Part shown: positions 1 through 7,948 of the stretch, piece by piece | Layout: each line of letters begins with the position of its first letter | Numbering within the stretch: position 1 is the first letter of the stretch | DNA from: a bacterium 0.1xD8-71 | GTDB lineage: Bacteria; Bacillota; Clostridia; Lachnospirales; Lachnospiraceae | Reading direction: 5' to 3' | Length of the DNA stretch: 64,000 bases | Assembly (NCBI GenBank): GCA_003612405.1 | Contig: RAYR01000001.1 | Coordinates: 1 to 64,000 of the forward strand | The notes under the pieces: generated by a model | What the model was told of the DNA's origin: nothing | Databases searched by the model: none | Seen by the model: the letters and a program-made list of their open reading frames with translations, nothing else | Translations under genes and position numbers: made by a program

Positions 1-240
1 ACCTCCTGTAAGTCCGGCTCAACCGGGCCTTTACCCTATTGGAATCAAGATTTTGAACTTGTTTCGCAATTACCTATTACAGTATACAACACCAAACATA
101 TGTTTGGCAAATACATTTTATGGGAGCGGATGGGTAACAATTCCGGTATTTTTTTGCTTTCTGGAAAGAAAAAGAGGACAAATTTTCCAAAAGATGATAT
201 TATAACTACATAGCGATAGCAATGAAGGGGATAAATACAA
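1..240. other. Left-edge intergenic region
   Basis: No gene is seen in these 240 bases. They hold a perfect 16-base palindrome at 92-107 (listed separately). On the minus strand bases 1-8 read CAGGAGGT, which would be a good ribosome site for a gene starting just left of the window, so the HD gene at 241 may be divergent from an unseen neighbour. That neighbour is inference only. A weak plus-strand promoter (AGGACA, 17 bases, TATTAT) may lie at 176-204. Confidence 0.4.
92..107. repeat. Perfect 16-bp palindrome, operator candidate
   Basis: The sequence CCAAACATATGTTTGG is its own reverse complement over all 16 bases. It sits about 130 bases upstream of the HD phosphohydrolase, in AT-rich intergenic DNA with no coding frame. 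A short perfect dyad in such a place is typical of a dimeric repressor or activator site; no regulator can be named from the sequence. Confidence 0.5.
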
Positions 241-1512
241 ATGAGTGTTATCAGCAGCAAAGATGTCAACGAGATTATTCGTAAGACGCTTGGTATCATC
301 AACAATAAAATAATGCATCATGGGGAGATTACAGGCTATATCTTATATAAGATGATGGAGTATGAAAATGCGTATACTGAGCAGCATTACACCGAACAGG
401 AACTGGTGGATTATACGATGCTTGGCATCCTGCATGATATTGGTCTCTACAAGGAAGACAATGTCAAGAATGTGTCGGACTTTGAAACCAAGAATCTATG
501 GCCTCATTCTATCTATGGCTTTCTTTTCCTGAAGTATCTGTCCCCTATGGGAGATAAGGCAGAGATTGTGTTGTATCATCATCTGGATTACAACAGGCAC
601 AGTATGATACAGAGCCGTTATATGCATATCATAGACATGCTCAGTCTGGCGGATAAGATGGATACCTTCCTGCATCTGAAGGATGAGAAGCTGGGGCAGG
701 ATTATTTCAGCAGATATCGTGATATCAAGTTTTCCGGTGCGGCCATGGATCTTTTCCAGAAGGCCGAAAAGAGGTATGGGATTACAGAGAATCTGGTGAA
801 CGGCAGATACAGGGAGGAACTGGATGTGCTGTTGGCTAAGAGGGCCTTTTCGGAACAGTATAAGAGAGGCTTTCTGGAGATGTTGGTCTATACCATTGAT
901 TTCAGAAGTGAGCATACGGTGATACATACACTGGCGACGGTGCATTTTGCAGAGCAGCTTGGCAGATTGTCCAGAGTTTCAGGTAAAGATCTGCGGGATC
1001 TGCACTACGGCGCATTACTGCATGATCTGGGTAAGATTGCAATCCCTTTGAATATCCTGGAGTCCACAGGAAGGCTGAGTGACGATGAGATGAAGGTCAT
1101 GAAAGCCCATGTGCGAATCACGGAGATGATTCTGGAGGGCGTTGTGGACGATGCGGTGTTGCAGATCGCAGTCAGACACCATGAGAAGCTGGACGGAACG
1201 GGGTATCATAAGGGATTGAGCGCGGCTGACCTGACCCTGCCACAGCAGATCATTGCGGTGGCGGATATCTTGAGTGCGCTCTACGGCAAGCGCAGTTACA
1301 AGGAAGCTTTCAGCAAGGAAAAGATACTGGATATCATGAATTCTGACGCAGACCGCGGCAAAATCAATAAGAATGTGGTCACCAGTCTTGAACGTAATTA
1401 TGATAACATTATCAAAGAGTTTGAAAAAGAAAAGGAGAATACCATCGGTCTGTATTTAAAGATCAAGGAACAGTATGCGATCATGATCGAGCGGTTCAAG
1501 CGGTTTGACTAA
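241..1512 (+). CDS. Tandem HD-domain phosphohydrolase (HD-GYP-like)
   Basis: Predicted cytoplasmic metal-dependent phosphohydrolase of 423 residues with two HD modules. The N-terminal module shows H65-D66 in LHDIGLY and a paired His at 113-114 (YHHLDY). The C-terminal module is HD-GYP-like: HDLGKIAIP begins at H261 and HHEKLDGTGY spans 313-322. The signature continues as GYH instead of GYP, so it deviates at the position that names the family. HD-GYP proteins usually hydrolyse cyclic di-GMP, but other HD proteins cleave nucleotides, and the substrate here is unknown. There is no receiver, PAS or membrane segment. The start is the ATG 10 bases after AAGGGG. It is followed 14 bases later by the DUF362 gene, probably as one transcript. 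Confidence 0.8.
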   Translation: MSVISSKDVNEIIRKTLGIINNKIMHHGEITGYILYKMMEYENAYTEQHYTEQELVDYTMLGILHDIGLYKEDNVKNVSDFETKNLWPHSIYGFLFLKYLSPMGDKAEIVLYHHLDYNRHSMIQSRYMHIIDMLSLADKMDTFLHLKDEKLGQDYFSRYRDIKFSGAAMDLFQKAEKRYGITENLVNGRYREELDVLLAKRAFSEQYKRGFLEMLVYTIDFRSEHTVIHTLATVHFAEQLGRLSRVSGKDLRDLHYGALLHDLGKIAIPLNILESTGRLSDDEMKVMKAHVRITEMILEGVVDDAVLQIAVRHHEKLDGTGYHKGLSAADLTLPQQIIAVADILSALYGKRSYKEAFSKEKILDIMNSDADRGKINKNVVTSLERNYDNIIKEFEKEKENTIGLYLKIKEQYAIMIERFKRFD

Positions 1513-1526
1513 ATAAGGAGGCGGAT

Positions 1527-2642
1527 ATGGAACAGGCAAAAGTATATTTTACATCATTTAAGGCCACGGAGCAGGAAAACTTATTACAGAAACTGCACAG
1601 GCTGATGAAAACGGCAGGATTTGAGACCATTGATTTTTCGGATAAATATGCGGCGATCAAGATTCATTTCGGGGAATATGGCAATCTGGCTTTCTTACGT
1701 CCCAATTATGCCAGAGTGGTGGCGGACTATGTGAAAGAATTGGGTGGGAAACCCTATCTGACGGACTGCAATACGCTTTATGTGGGAAGCCGGAAGAACG
1801 CTCTGGATCATCTGGAGACGGCCTATGTGAACGGATTTTCCCCGTATCAGACCGGATGTCATGTAATCATTGGCGACGGTCTTAAGGGGACAGACGAGAC
1901 GCTTGTGCCGCTTAACGGTGAATATGTGAAAGAAGCAAAGATTGGCCATGCCATTATGGATGCGGATGTGTTTATTTCCCTGACGCATTTTAAAGGGCAT
2001 GAGATGGCAGGCTTTGGCGGGACGCTTAAGAATATCGGTATGGGCTGCGGTTCCAGGGCCGGTAAGATGGAGCAGCATTGTGACGGAAAACCCAGTGTCG
2101 ATCAGAGCCTCTGCGTAGGCTGCGGCGCCTGTGACAGGATCTGTGCTCATGGAGCACCGCAGATTGCAGGCGGGAAAGCGAAGATTGACCATGATAAATG
2201 CGTAGGCTGCGGCAGATGTCTGGCCGTGTGTCCCAAAGATGCGATTGCGGCGGATTTTGTGGACTCTATTGCAGTTCTGAATTATAAGATGGCGGAATAT
2301 TCCCTGGCGGTGTGTAAGGACAGACCTTGTTTCCATGTTTCCCTGATCTGTGATGTGTCGCCTAACTGTGACTGCCATGCGGAGAATGACATTCCGATTA
2401 TTCCCAATATCGGTATGTTGGCATCTTTTGATCCGGTAGCTTTGGATCAGGCCTGTGCAGACTTATGTAATCAGGCGGCGCCCATAGAAGACAGTATTCT
2501 GGGAGAGAATATCAGAAAAAACGGCGGAGAATCGCACGATCACTTCCATATGACACATCCGGATACAGAGTGGGAATCCTGTATTGCCCATGCGGTAAAG
2601 ATTGGTCTGGGTACCGATCAGTATGAACTGATAAAGATTTGA
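1527..2642 (+). CDS. DUF362 domain protein with two 4Fe-4S clusters
   Basis: A 371-residue protein with an N-terminal DUF362 domain (motifs KIHFGEYGN, LTDCNTLYVGSR and LTHFKGHEMAGFGG) and an inserted bacterial ferredoxin module. The two CxxCxxCxxxC-type clusters start at C196 (CVGCGACDRIC) and C225 (CVGCGRCLAVC), so two [4Fe-4S] centres are expected. Proteins of this type are common in anaerobes and are thought to be electron-transfer or maturation proteins; the reaction is not known. The ribosome site AAGGAGG with a 6-base spacer fixes the ATG at 1527. The close spacing to the HD gene suggests co-transcription, although no functional link is obvious. Confidence 0.85.
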   Translation: MEQAKVYFTSFKATEQENLLQKLHRLMKTAGFETIDFSDKYAAIKIHFGEYGNLAFLRPNYARVVADYVKELGGKPYLTDCNTLYVGSRKNALDHLETAYVNGFSPYQTGCHVIIGDGLKGTDETLVPLNGEYVKEAKIGHAIMDADVFISLTHFKGHEMAGFGGTLKNIGMGCGSRAGKMEQHCDGKPSVDQSLCVGCGACDRICAHGAPQIAGGKAKIDHDKCVGCGRCLAVCPKDAIAADFVDSIAVLNYKMAEYSLAVCKDRPCFHVSLICDVSPNCDCHAENDIPIIPNIGMLASFDPVALDQACADLCNQAAPIEDSILGENIRKNGGESHDHFHMTHPDTEWESCIAHAVKIGLGTDQYELIKI

Positions 2643-2740
2643 TGACGGAAATTTTCCTGTTTATGTCAGAACGCTCAAGGCAGGCACTGCTTTTTCCGAA
2701 ATAAAAGACAGCAGAGGAAAACGGAAGGGTGGTTGTAGAG

Positions 2741-3337
2741 ATGAATATTTCATGGGACATGACAAGTGGATTGCTGCGGCGTATGGGAACCGCGGGAATG
2801 TTGAAAAGCACCCGGGACAGATTGGAGCGGCAGGAACAGACACAAAAACAGGTGGATTATTTTGAACAGAAGAAAGACAATCTGAAAAATGTCAAGTGCA
2901 AGAGTGTGGAGGAAATTGCCGAGAAGCTGAATATGCTGCACTCCTACGAAGACCAGATCGCTGCGGCCAAAGCCGCTTATAACAGTGAACAGATGTGGCA
3001 TATTCTGGACGAGTCCACAGAGCGTGGTGAGAAGATTGCGGAAGCGGCGGAGAAGTCGAAACCGAAGACACCGGAGGAAAGACAGGAAGATCTGGTGGAA
3101 GAAGCTCTGGGCATCGAAGGATCGGATGGTATGTTGGAAGAGATTCTGGATGAGGTTTCGGAACTGACTGAAGAACTGACAGAGAATCTGCCGGAAGAAA
3201 TACCTGCCGAGATGACGGAATCAGCGGAAGCGGCAGCCGGAGAAAATCCAGCTGTGTCTGAGGAAATGACGCAAGTGGAGGAGGAAACGCTTGCAATGTT
3301 GAAAAAGGGGTATGTACCCTTCGATGTAAGATTATGA
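2741..3337 (+). CDS. Acidic coiled-coil hypothetical protein
   Basis: A 198-residue protein that I do not assign to a function. Residues 1-100 are helical and charged, with Lys/Gln/Glu-rich stretches suggesting a coiled coil; the second half is very acidic, with a long run of Glu, Pro and Ala that is probably disordered. The tail returns to order as KGYVPFDVRL. No signal peptide, membrane segment or catalytic motif is seen. The ATG at 2741 was preferred over a GTG four codons earlier because GGAAGGG then lies 11 bases upstream. It follows the DUF362 gene by about 100 bases and ends at a strong terminator. Confidence 0.7.
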   Translation: MNISWDMTSGLLRRMGTAGMLKSTRDRLERQEQTQKQVDYFEQKKDNLKNVKCKSVEEIAEKLNMLHSYEDQIAAAKAAYNSEQMWHILDESTERGEKIAEAAEKSKPKTPEERQEDLVEEALGIEGSDGMLEEILDEVSELTEELTENLPEEIPAEMTESAEAAAGENPAVSEEMTQVEEETLAMLKKGYVPFDVRL

Positions 3338-3348
3338 TTTATTGGAAC

Positions 3349-3382
3349 AAAAGCTTTTCGGAGATTCCGGGAAGCTTTTTTC
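3349..3382 (+). terminator. Rho-independent terminator
   Basis: A 13-bp stem (AAAAGCTTTTCGG paired with CCGGGAAGCTTTT, including two G-T pairs), a short AGATT-type loop and a run of T. It ends the transcript of the coiled-coil protein gene, and probably of the HD/DUF362 unit, before the MATE promoter. Confidence 0.85.
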
Positions 3383-3404
3383 GTGCTTTTCCTGTGCTTG
3401 ATGA

Positions 3405-3433
3405 TTGAATTTTATGACGGTTTGACATATAAT
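3405..3433 (+). promoter_or_regulatory. Sigma-A-type promoter of the MATE gene
   Basis: TTGAAT at 3405-3410 and a perfect TATAAT at 3428-3433 are separated by 17 bases. It lies between the terminator at 3349 and the MATE start at 3474, so the MATE and radical SAM genes probably form a new transcription unit. Confidence 0.75.
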
Positions 3434-3473
3434 CTATTTAATGACAGGCTAGCAAGAGAAAGGAATGGCATCC

Positions 3474-4850
3474 ATGAAAATCCCTGCCCATAAAAGTTCT
3501 TCTGTGGATCTGCTTCATGGACCGATTTTGAGATCCATGCTCGTCTTTGCAATTCCATTATTTTTTTCCGGTGTTTTTCAGCAGTTGTATAATACGATGG
3601 ATACAGTTATTATTGGGCACACACTGGGAGATGAGGCCCTGGCGGCTATGGGCGCGGCGGGCGTGGTGTTTGATCTTTTGATGGGATTTGCGTTGGGAAT
3701 CGGTAATGGCCTGGCGATTGTGACGGCCCGCAGTTTTGGAAGCGGTGATATGGAACAGCTGAAAAAGTCTGTGGCGGCGTCTATCGTGATTGGCGCCTGT
3801 CTTACGATAGTGATGACAATTTTGATACAGTTTGTTCTATATCCGTTTCTGGAGGTGTTGAACACGCCGTCCCGGATTATAGAACAATCCTATGCTTATA
3901 TTTCTACAATTACGCTGTTTCTGGTTGTCATGTTCGCTTATAATCTGTGTGCGGGACTACTGCGTGCTATTGGCAATAGTGTGATGCCTCTGGTGTTTTT
4001 AATTTTGTCATCACTCCTAAATATTATACTGGATCTGTTCTTTATCACCTGCCTGCACATGGGAGTACAGGGGGCAGCGGCGGCAACGGTAATTTCCCAG
4101 GGGGTATCGGTGACGGCCTGTCTGATTTACATAGGCAGGAGGGCAGGGGTATTGATTCCCGGAAAAGGACATTTTGTCCGGGACAAGGATTTATACCAGG
4201 AAATGATAGCCCAGGGGCTTTCCATGGGCTTAATGAATTGTATTGTTAATGCAGGGTCAGCGGTTTTACAGTCAGGAATCAATGGGCTTGGATATCTGGT
4301 CATTGCAGGACATACGGCGGCCAGAAAGCTGTTCCAGTTCCTGATGATGCCGTATATAGCCATCAGTCAGACAATCAGTACCTTTGTTTCACAAAACCGT
4401 GGGGCGGGGAAGCCCGGACGGATCAGGAAGGCCATGATGTGCTCCTATCTATGTGGTATGGCGGTGGCGGCTGCTGCGACGGGTTTTATGTTGCTTTTCG
4501 CACCGGAGGTGGTCAGGCTGCTCACAGGGTCTTCTGAGAGCATTGTGATTGAAAACGGTGCCTTGTATATGCGGGTAGTGTCGCCGTGTCTGGCGCTTCT
4601 GGGTATATTGAATTCTACCAGAATGGGATTGCAGGCTGTGGGCAAGAAGATTCTTCCTCTGCTTTCCAGCGTGATTGAATTGGCGGGCAAGATTCTGTTT
4701 GTGGTGTTTTTCATACCCAGGTTTCAATATATGGCAGTCATCTTCTGCGAACCGGTTATCTGGTGTTTTATGGTGGCGGAACTTCTGATTGCGTTCTGGT
4801 CCGATTCTTTTGTCAGATCTAAGGAAGATGGGAAAGGGGCATGGCAATAA
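3474..4850 (+). CDS. MATE family multidrug/metabolite exporter
   Basis: A 458-residue polytopic inner-membrane protein of the multidrug and toxic compound extrusion family. It has about 12 hydrophobic segments in two related halves. The first half includes the characteristic FQQLYNTMDTVIIGHTLG stretch near residues 32-49. It is expected to export cationic compounds or drugs using a Na+ or H+ gradient; the substrate cannot be told. The ATG at 3474 has AAGGA nine bases upstream, whereas the ATG at 3465 lies almost on that site and is less likely. The last 10 bases overlap the radical SAM gene, which suggests translational coupling. Confidence 0.9.
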   Translation: MKIPAHKSSSVDLLHGPILRSMLVFAIPLFFSGVFQQLYNTMDTVIIGHTLGDEALAAMGAAGVVFDLLMGFALGIGNGLAIVTARSFGSGDMEQLKKSVAASIVIGACLTIVMTILIQFVLYPFLEVLNTPSRIIEQSYAYISTITLFLVVMFAYNLCAGLLRAIGNSVMPLVFLILSSLLNIILDLFFITCLHMGVQGAAAATVISQGVSVTACLIYIGRRAGVLIPGKGHFVRDKDLYQEMIAQGLSMGLMNCIVNAGSAVLQSGINGLGYLVIAGHTAARKLFQFLMMPYIAISQTISTFVSQNRGAGKPGRIRKAMMCSYLCGMAVAAAATGFMLLFAPEVVRLLTGSSESIVIENGALYMRVVSPCLALLGILNSTRMGLQAVGKKILPLLSSVIELAGKILFVVFFIPRFQYMAVIFCEPVIWCFMVAELLIAFWSDSFVRSKEDGKGAWQ

Positions 4851-5722
4851 CGATGCACTTTGTGGAAGCGAAAGGGATCTTATCGGCGCATAATGGCATG
4901 AACCTGTACAGAGGCTGCACACATGGCTGTATTTACTGTGACAGTCGAAGTAAATGTTACGGGTTTACCCATGACTTTGAAGATATCGAAGTGAAGCAGA
5001 ACGCACCGCAATTATTGGAAAAGGCACTACGTTCCAAACGGAAAAAATGTATGATCGGCACGGGAGCCATGTGTGATCCTTATATGCACTGTGAGGAGGA
5101 ACTTGGGCTTACCAGAGAGTGTATTGCGCTGATAGAGAGATATGGATACGGTCTTACGGTGCAGACAAAGTCAGACCGCATCCTGAAAGATCTGGACCTG
5201 CTTATAAAGATTCAGGAGAAGGCAAAGTGTGTGGTGCAGATGACCATGACCACTTATGACGAAGAACTGTGCCGTATTCTGGAACCTCATGTATGTACGA
5301 CGAAGCGCAGATTTGAAGTACTTGAGATCCTGCGGGAGAACGGGATCCCTACGGTGGTCTGGATGAGCCCGATCCTGCCCTTTATCAATGATACGAAAGA
5401 AAATATAGAAGGGGTGCTTCATTATTGTGTGCAGGCCGGAGTATATGGGATTATTACCTTCGGCATGGGTATGACCCTGCGGGAGGGAGACCGGGAGTAT
5501 TTTTATCAGAAACTGGATGAACATTTCCCGGGCATGAAAAGCAGATATCATCATAAATACGGTTATGCTTATGAAATTCCCAGCGATCATGAGAAAGAAC
5601 TGATGACTATACTGCATAGAACCTGTGCAGAATATGGAATAGAGTGTGACACAGAACAGGTCTTTCGGTATCTACAGGAATTTCCGGAGAATAAAGGGTA
5701 TGAACAGCTGAGTCTGTTTTAG
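4841..5722 (+). CDS. Radical SAM protein, spore photoproduct lyase-like family
   Basis: A 293-residue radical SAM enzyme. The cluster motif CTHGCIYC (CxxxCxxC) lies near residues 27-34 in the context MNLYRGCTHGCIYCDSRS, which resembles the SPL-like/Rv2578c group rather than classical spore photoproduct lyase. The later segments IGTGAMCDPYMHCE and VQTKSDRILKD also match that group. The substrate is not known. The start overlaps the end of the MATE gene; a second ATG four codons later is also possible. Co-transcription with an exporter might hint at a modified small molecule, but this is speculation. Confidence 0.85.
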   Translation: MAITMHFVEAKGILSAHNGMNLYRGCTHGCIYCDSRSKCYGFTHDFEDIEVKQNAPQLLEKALRSKRKKCMIGTGAMCDPYMHCEEELGLTRECIALIERYGYGLTVQTKSDRILKDLDLLIKIQEKAKCVVQMTMTTYDEELCRILEPHVCTTKRRFEVLEILRENGIPTVVWMSPILPFINDTKENIEGVLHYCVQAGVYGIITFGMGMTLREGDREYFYQKLDEHFPGMKSRYHHKYGYAYEIPSDHEKELMTILHRTCAEYGIECDTEQVFRYLQEFPENKGYEQLSLF

Positions 5723-5767
5723 AATACAGTAATGGATGTGTGAGGAAAGAAAGGATCGCAATATAAT

Positions 5768-6028
5768 ATGGAGATTGCAAGAAAGGTAAATATAGAGATG
5801 GAGAGACAGGGGACGTCTGGTATGGACGAACAGCAGAAAGAACAGGAAATCGCGGATATGGTGAGGCTTCTGGACGGGTTTGCCGATTCCGGGGACAGCC
5901 GGTTAAAAATAAACATGTCCGATGAACTGGAGGCAGGACAGACACAGAGAGTCTATCATCATGGCAGATGTGATGTGGGAAGTCCATGGGCCTGCGGCAA
6001 TGCTTTTGATGCGCAGACGGAGAAGTAA
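5768..6028 (+). CDS. Small conserved protein with a Cys/His C-terminal motif
   Basis: An 86-residue protein. Its N-terminal half is charged and helical, and its C-terminal part ends in a conserved-looking segment, YHHGRCDVGSPWACG, with two cysteines eight residues apart and two adjacent histidines. This could bind a metal or form a redox pair. I recall similar small proteins in Lachnospiraceae genomes, but no function is known to me. The start is uncertain: AAGGA lies about 12 bases before the ATG at 5768, and ATGs at 5798 and 5822 are alternatives. It sits between the radical SAM gene and the aminopeptidase gene. Confidence 0.6.
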   Translation: MEIARKVNIEMERQGTSGMDEQQKEQEIADMVRLLDGFADSGDSRLKINMSDELEAGQTQRVYHHGRCDVGSPWACGNAFDAQTEK

Positions 6029-6091
6029 CGTATTCTGTACAGGGAAGAGATAGACAGAGTATCAGGATTAGTTTTGAAATGGGAGAAAAGT

Positions 6092-7885
6092 ATGAGGGTA
6101 GAAGATAAATTGCAGATGCTCAGGGAGCAGATGGACAAACGTGATCTGGCGGCTTATATTGTTCCGACAGAGGATTATCATAATTCGGAGTATGTGGGGG
6201 ATTATTTCAAGACAAGGGAATATCTGTCAGGATTCACAGGTTCGGCGGGAACACTTCTGGTATGCGCAAAGAGCGCGGCGTTATGGACGGATGGCAGGTA
6301 TTTTTTGCAGGCACAGCAGCAGCTTCAGGGAACATCCATCCAGTTGATGAAGAGCGGTCAGCCCGGTGTGCCTGTACTGGCGGAATATCTGGCAGATAAT
6401 CTGGAAACGGGAGATAAGATCGGCTTTGACGGCAGGACGGTGACAAAGGCGTTTGTGGAGGAACTGCATAAGAAGCTTGCGGATAAACAGATTACTTATG
6501 ACAGTGGAGAGGATCTGGCAGATCTGGTATGGCCGGATAGGCCGGCATTGTCGGCAGAGCCGGTGTGGGAGCTCGGGGTAGAGTATGCCGGGCTTTCCAG
6601 GGAAGAGAAACTTAGCAGAGTGCGGCACAAAATGCAGGAGCAAAAGGCGGATGCACTGTTGATGACTGCTCTTGATGAGATTGCGTGGCTGCTTAACCTG
6701 CGGGGAAATGATGTGTGCAATACGCCGGTTTTTCTGGCATATATACTGTTGACTGCGGATAGGGCAGTGCTGTGCGTACAGGCAAAGATATTATCAAAGG
6801 AGATAGAGGAGAAGCTAAAGCGTGCAGGTATTTGTGTAAAGCCCTATGATGCGATTGAGGATCTGGTCTGCGGACTGAAGGCAGGAACGAGCGTATGGGC
6901 TGATGGACGGCGTGTCAATTACAGATTGTTAAAGGCGATTCCCGACGGTGTAAAACAGCTTGATCAGCCGAGCCCTGTAGAAATAATGAAGGCGGTGAAG
7001 ACGCCGGAAGAGATGGCACATCTTCGGATGGCACATGTGAAGGATGGCGTGGCAGTGACACGGTTCATCCGCTTCCTGAAAACCCATGTGGGAAAAGAGA
7101 AGATTACGGAAATGCGTGCGGCCAGGGTATTGGAGAGTTTCCGGGAAGAGATGGAAGGCTACCTGGGCCCCAGTTTTGATCCTATTATTGCGTATGGCCC
7201 TCATGGTGCCATAGTACATTATGCGGCTGTGCCGGATACAGATGCGCAGATACAACCCGAAGGTCTGTGTCTTGCGGATACAGGCGGTCATTATAAAGAG
7301 GGTACTACGGATATCACAAGAACCATTGCTTTGGGAGAACTTACGGCGGAGGAGAAGAGAGCCTATACGCTGGTTCTCAAGGGGCACCTGCGTCTGGGCG
7401 CTGCCAGGTTTATGCAGGGAGTCTGCGGTCAGAATCTGGACTGCCTGGCCAGAGAACCTTTATGGGAAAATGGATTGGATTATAATCACGGAACTGGACA
7501 TGGGGTAGGATATCTTCTGAGTGTTCATGAAGGTCCACAGAATTTCCGGTGGCGTATGAACAAAGAGACAGCCTGTGTACCTCTTGAGGAGGGAATGGTC
7601 ATTTCCAATGAGCCGGGGCTTTATGTGACAGGAAAGTTTGGAATCCGGCATGAAAATCTGGTGCTGTGCCGCAAGGGAGAGCAGAATGAATACGGCCAGT
7701 TTATGTATCTGGAACCGCTTACCATGGTGCCTTTTGACAGGGATGCCATAGAAGTGCCGCTGCTCAACAGGCAGGAATTGGGGTGGCTTAATGAGTATCA
7801 TGACAGGGTATATGAAACCCTGGCGCCATATCTGACGCAGGACGAGAGAGACTGGCTGCGGGCGGTTACGGCTGCCGTGGAATAG
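6092..7885 (+). CDS. Aminopeptidase P family protein (M24)
   Basis: A 597-residue cytoplasmic metallopeptidase that removes N-terminal residues next to proline. It has two creatinase-like N-terminal domains (about residues 1-310) and a C-terminal pita-bread M24 domain. The metal ligands are visible: the two Asp in ADTGGHYKEGTTDITRT, the His in NHGTGHGVGY, and the Glu in ISNEPGLY and GIRHENLVL. The length matches the long Xaa-Pro aminopeptidase type of Firmicutes. GGGAG six bases upstream supports ATG 6092; a TTG at 6074 would start before this site and is less likely. Confidence 0.92.
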   Translation: MRVEDKLQMLREQMDKRDLAAYIVPTEDYHNSEYVGDYFKTREYLSGFTGSAGTLLVCAKSAALWTDGRYFLQAQQQLQGTSIQLMKSGQPGVPVLAEYLADNLETGDKIGFDGRTVTKAFVEELHKKLADKQITYDSGEDLADLVWPDRPALSAEPVWELGVEYAGLSREEKLSRVRHKMQEQKADALLMTALDEIAWLLNLRGNDVCNTPVFLAYILLTADRAVLCVQAKILSKEIEEKLKRAGICVKPYDAIEDLVCGLKAGTSVWADGRRVNYRLLKAIPDGVKQLDQPSPVEIMKAVKTPEEMAHLRMAHVKDGVAVTRFIRFLKTHVGKEKITEMRAARVLESFREEMEGYLGPSFDPIIAYGPHGAIVHYAAVPDTDAQIQPEGLCLADTGGHYKEGTTDITRTIALGELTAEEKRAYTLVLKGHLRLGAARFMQGVCGQNLDCLAREPLWENGLDYNHGTGHGVGYLLSVHEGPQNFRWRMNKETACVPLEEGMVISNEPGLYVTGKFGIRHENLVLCRKGEQNEYGQFMYLEPLTMVPFDRDAIEVPLLNRQELGWLNEYHDRVYETLAPYLTQDERDWLRAVTAAVE

Positions 7886-7948
7886 AGGCAGAAGAACCAG
7901 ATATCAAAGATGTCTGAAAAGGTATAGAAAAGTATGAGGAGGATACAT

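Noticed and set aside
1-12. The window begins ACCTCCTG, like the 3' end of 16S rRNA (anti-Shine-Dalgarno)
   Set aside because: The bases before this are not in the window and the bases after it do not match the usual spacer. A minus-strand ribosome site for an outside gene explains the same letters as well.
2750-3296. Minus-strand open frames opposite the coiled-coil gene
   Set aside because: They mirror an acidic, GA-rich coding strand and give Pro/Ser/Leu-rich shadow proteins without start signals.
5762-5767. TATAAT just before the small gene at 5768 as a promoter
   Set aside because: It directly abuts the ATG and has no -35 box at the right distance; transcription from there would start inside the gene.
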